From: Pelotomaculum_B sp041645005
GTDB lineage: Bacteria > Bacillota > Desulfotomaculia > Desulfotomaculales > Pelotomaculaceae
Length of the DNA stretch: 6,028 nt
Direction: 5' to 3'
NCBI GenBank assembly: GCA_041645005.1
Contig: JBAZQW010000145.1
Coordinates: 1 to 6,028 of the forward strand
Shown here: positions 4,760 through 6,028 of the stretch, in pieces
Layout of the letters: the number at the start of each line of letters is the position of its first letter
Numbering within the stretch: position 1 is the first letter of the stretch
The notes under the pieces: model-generated
Database searches by the model: none
What the model was told of the DNA's origin: nothing
What the model saw: the letters and a program-made list of their open reading frames with translations, nothing else
Translations under genes and position numbers: made by a program

Positions 4760-4861
4760 TATAGTTGTCCAGATCAAGGTAAGAAAGATGTTCCTAAAAA
4801 CGGGCACTATCTTAAAGTCCGACCGGCAAACCCGGCCAAACTCCTACCTCCCGAAACTATA
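4760..4861 (-). ncRNA. Candidate structured RNA (riboswitch-like leader or small RNA) upstream of rny
   Basis: Read as minus-strand RNA, this stretch folds by eye into a compact multi-helix shape. P1 pairs 4855-4861 with 4760-4766 (7 bp). After an asymmetric internal loop, P2 pairs GGUAGG (4843-4848) with CUUACC (4778-4783). P2 closes a three-way junction. P3 abuts P2 directly: 4832-4842 with 4816-4826, 11 bp including three G-U pairs, loop GUUUG. P4 pairs 4809-4813 with 4785-4789, with further C-G pairs above it. The three wobble pairs in P3 become A-C mismatches on the other strand, which favours RNA made in the rny direction. An intrinsic terminator follows 23 bases later. I recognise no conserved core of the T-box, SAM, TPP, cobalamin, FMN, glycine, lysine or c-di-AMP classes. 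Pairings are seen; the role as riboswitch, attenuator or free RNA is inferred. Confidence 0.42.
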
Positions 4862-4877
4862 GGATTTTATCTATAAT

Positions 4878-4938
4878 AAAACCCGTACAAAGTAGTATCT
4901 AATTCTATTTTCTCCCAGAATTTATTGTACAGGGTTTT
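4878..4938 (-). terminator. Nested hairpin just after recX, possible terminator
   Basis: The arms AAAACCCGTACAA (4878-4890) and TTGTACAGGGTTTT (4925-4938) are complementary over 13 pairs with one bulged base at 4931. Inside lies a second perfect 6-bp stem, AATTCT (4901-4906) with AGAATT (4917-4922). It begins 10 bases after the recX stop, where a terminator is expected. On the minus strand the 3' arm ends GGGTTTT followed by ATTATAG, so the U-run is short and partly in the stem. On the plus strand the tail is T6. It may be a weak or bidirectional terminator, or a 3' stabilising structure for the recA-recX mRNA. Pairing is seen directly; function is inferred. Confidence 0.5.
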
Positions 4939-4948
4939 TTAAAAGCTG

Positions 4949-5410
4949 TCAAGCCAAACCCGCTTTATCACTAATGTTACGGCAAACCTGCCCTATAACA
5001 TCATACGAAAATCCCCTGCGTTCAAGAAAACCTGCCAGGCCAATAAAAGAACAAATGCCGCCGCTTGATTCAGCTTTTTTTACTGCCAGTTTCATGGCAG
5101 CGGCGTATTCCGCCTCCTGGCCAATTTCATTGAGCGTTTCGTCAATGATCACAACTTCAACACCTTTTTCGAGCAACTCATGCTTTATTACCCGGAATCC
5201 TCTTTTAGCCAGCCGTCGCGCCACCCAGCTACTGGCATAGTCTCTATCATTAATGTAGCCGTAATTTACTAAAAGAGTTAAGACCTGACAAGTGATTTCT
5301 TTTGAAAAGCCTTTTTTCTCCAGGCGTTGTTCCAATTCATACCTTGTGCGCCGGCGGTAGGAAATCAGCCTGTAAGATAGATCCCTGGCACTCTCAAATT
5401 CGGTCTTCAC
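4949..5410 (-). CDS. recX: RecX, regulator of RecA filaments
   Basis: A 153-residue protein that I assign to the RecX family, small all-helical proteins that bind RecA filaments and modulate their growth or ATPase activity. Length fits the family (about 150-200). The protein is basic, with helical repeats of the RecX type: an Arg-rich first repeat (RLISYRRRTRYELEQRLEKKG, residues 15-34), then the signature-like stretch GYINDRDYASSW (51-62) followed by ARRLAKRGFRVIKHELLEKGV (64-84), and a last repeat ending in GFLERRGFSYDVIGQVCRNI. The GTG start shares its G with the recA stop (TAGTG), so translation is probably coupled to recA. An AGGAG lies about 16 bases upstream, which is rather far and supports coupling. 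A hairpin begins 10 bases past the stop. Dosage of RecX is expected to follow recA transcription. Confidence 0.95.
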   Translation of the reverse strand: MKTEFESARDLSYRLISYRRRTRYELEQRLEKKGFSKEITCQVLTLLVNYGYINDRDYASSWVARRLAKRGFRVIKHELLEKGVEVVIIDETLNEIGQEAEYAAAMKLAVKKAESSGGICSFIGLAGFLERRGFSYDVIGQVCRNISDKAGLA

Positions 5411-6028
5411 TAGGATGCACCGTTTTCTCCTGATGTTTTTAATTCAGGTACATCATTTACCCCGCCTACATTCAGGGCCTGACGGACTTTTAGCTCTATA
5501 TCCCTGGTTAGCTCAGGATGCTCCTTAAGATATTCCTTGACATTTTCCCTGCCCTGGCCCAGCCTGTCGTCACCGTAAGAATACCAGGCGCCGCTCTTAA
5601 CAATAATGTTCATGTCGGCGGCGACATCCAGGATGCTGCCTTCCCTGGAAATACCTGTACCGTACATTATATCAAAATCGGCATGCTTAAAAGGAGGGGC
5701 CACCTTATTTTTCACAACTTTAACACGTGTGCGGCTGCCAGTGATATCCGTACCCTGTTTGATGTTCTCTTGTTTGCGCACATCAAGTCGAATAGAAGCG
5801 TAAAACTTAAGAGCGCGGCCGCCGGTGGTGGTTTCAGGCGAGCCGTACATAACACCAACTTTTTCACGGATCTGATTTATGAAAATAACGGTGGTCCTTG
5901 ACTTGCTGATCGCTCCTGTGAGCTTGCGCAGGGCCTGAGACATAAGTCGTGCCTGGAGACCGACATGTGAGTCGCCCATCTCTCCTTCTATCTCGGCTCG
6001 CGGCACCAGGGCGGCAACGCTGTCAATT
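5410..6028 (-). CDS. recA: RecA recombinase, C-terminal part (N-terminus outside the window)
   Basis: RecA is the ATP-dependent strand-exchange protein of homologous recombination and the co-protease that triggers LexA cleavage. The frame is open to the right edge, so 205 codons are present and about 140 N-terminal residues, including Walker A, lie outside. The visible part starts at IDSVAAL, whose Asp matches the Walker B Asp144 of E. coli RecA. Then come the loop L1 segment EGEMGDSHVG, the FINQIR stretch whose Gln matches Gln194, loop L2 with GSPETTTGG, the FYAS segment and VKVVKNK with the conserved interface lysines. The C-terminal domain contains GAWYSY and IGQG-like DRLGQG. The tail (GGVNDVPELKTSGENGAS) is short and less acidic than in E. 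coli. The GTG at 6004-6006 is an internal Val codon and not the start. The stop TAG overlaps the recX GTG by one base. Identification is secure. Confidence 0.98.
   Translation of the reverse strand, partial: IDSVAALVPRAEIEGEMGDSHVGLQARLMSQALRKLTGAISKSRTTVIFINQIREKVGVMYGSPETTTGGRALKFYASIRLDVRKQENIKQGTDITGSRTRVKVVKNKVAPPFKHADFDIMYGTGISREGSILDVAADMNIIVKSGAWYSYGDDRLGQGRENVKEYLKEHPELTRDIELKVRQALNVGGVNDVPELKTSGENGAS

Noticed and set aside
4765..4779. Minus-strand CCTTGATCTGGACAA resembling the 3' core of a TPP riboswitch
   Set aside because: The matching CCAG arm and the other TPP core segments (GGGGUGC-like and CUGAGA) are missing, and the gene downstream is not a thiamine gene.
5518..5901. Plus-strand frames opposite recA
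   Set aside because: They are shadows of highly conserved recA codons with no independent support.

Overview
The window looks like chromosomal DNA from an endospore-forming Firmicute. The spore protein SpoVS is nearly canonical, and the order recA - recX - rny - (unknown gene) - ymdB - spoVS - PHP phosphoesterase extends the rny-ymdB-spoVS cluster known from Bacillus. The DNA is of moderate GC with AT-rich intergenic gaps, start codons are often GTG or TTG, and an extra gene sits between rny and ymdB. From memory this fits the Peptococcaceae / Desulfotomaculum-Pelotomaculum side of the Clostridia; that placement is inference.

All six complete genes and the one partial gene lie on the minus strand, so transcription runs from high to low coordinates. 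From the right edge: the C-terminal 205 codons of recA (5410-6028); recX, sharing one base with the recA stop (4949-5410); a 284-base gap with a nested hairpin, a multi-helix RNA-like element and a clear intrinsic terminator (4665-4948); RNase Y (3126-4664); a 342-base gap with a GGGGACA/TGTCCCC repeat cluster and a sigma-H-like promoter (2784-3125); an unrecognised 173-residue protein (2262-2783) coupled to the YmdB-type phosphodiesterase (1468-2247); a second sigma-H-like promoter and spoVS (1070-1330); a hairpin; and a PHP-domain phosphatase/exonuclease (79-909). The first 78 bases hold an inverted repeat and short degenerate tandem repeats.

Functionally, recA/recX is a recombination and repair unit. 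The rest combines RNA turnover with sporulation: RNase Y starts mRNA decay, YmdB-type enzymes hydrolyse 2',3'-cyclic nucleotides, and PHP proteins of this family can hydrolyse nucleoside bisphosphates and short RNA. SpoVS and the sigma-H-like promoters tie the downstream part to early sporulation.

The most interesting unexplained feature is the recX-rny gap. On the rny-sense strand it can fold into a closing stem, a three-way junction and two hairpins, one with wobble pairs that exist only as RNA of that strand. A strong terminator follows, 46 bases before the rny start codon. This is the layout of a riboswitch or attenuator, or of a small RNA gene. I could not match it to a known class.
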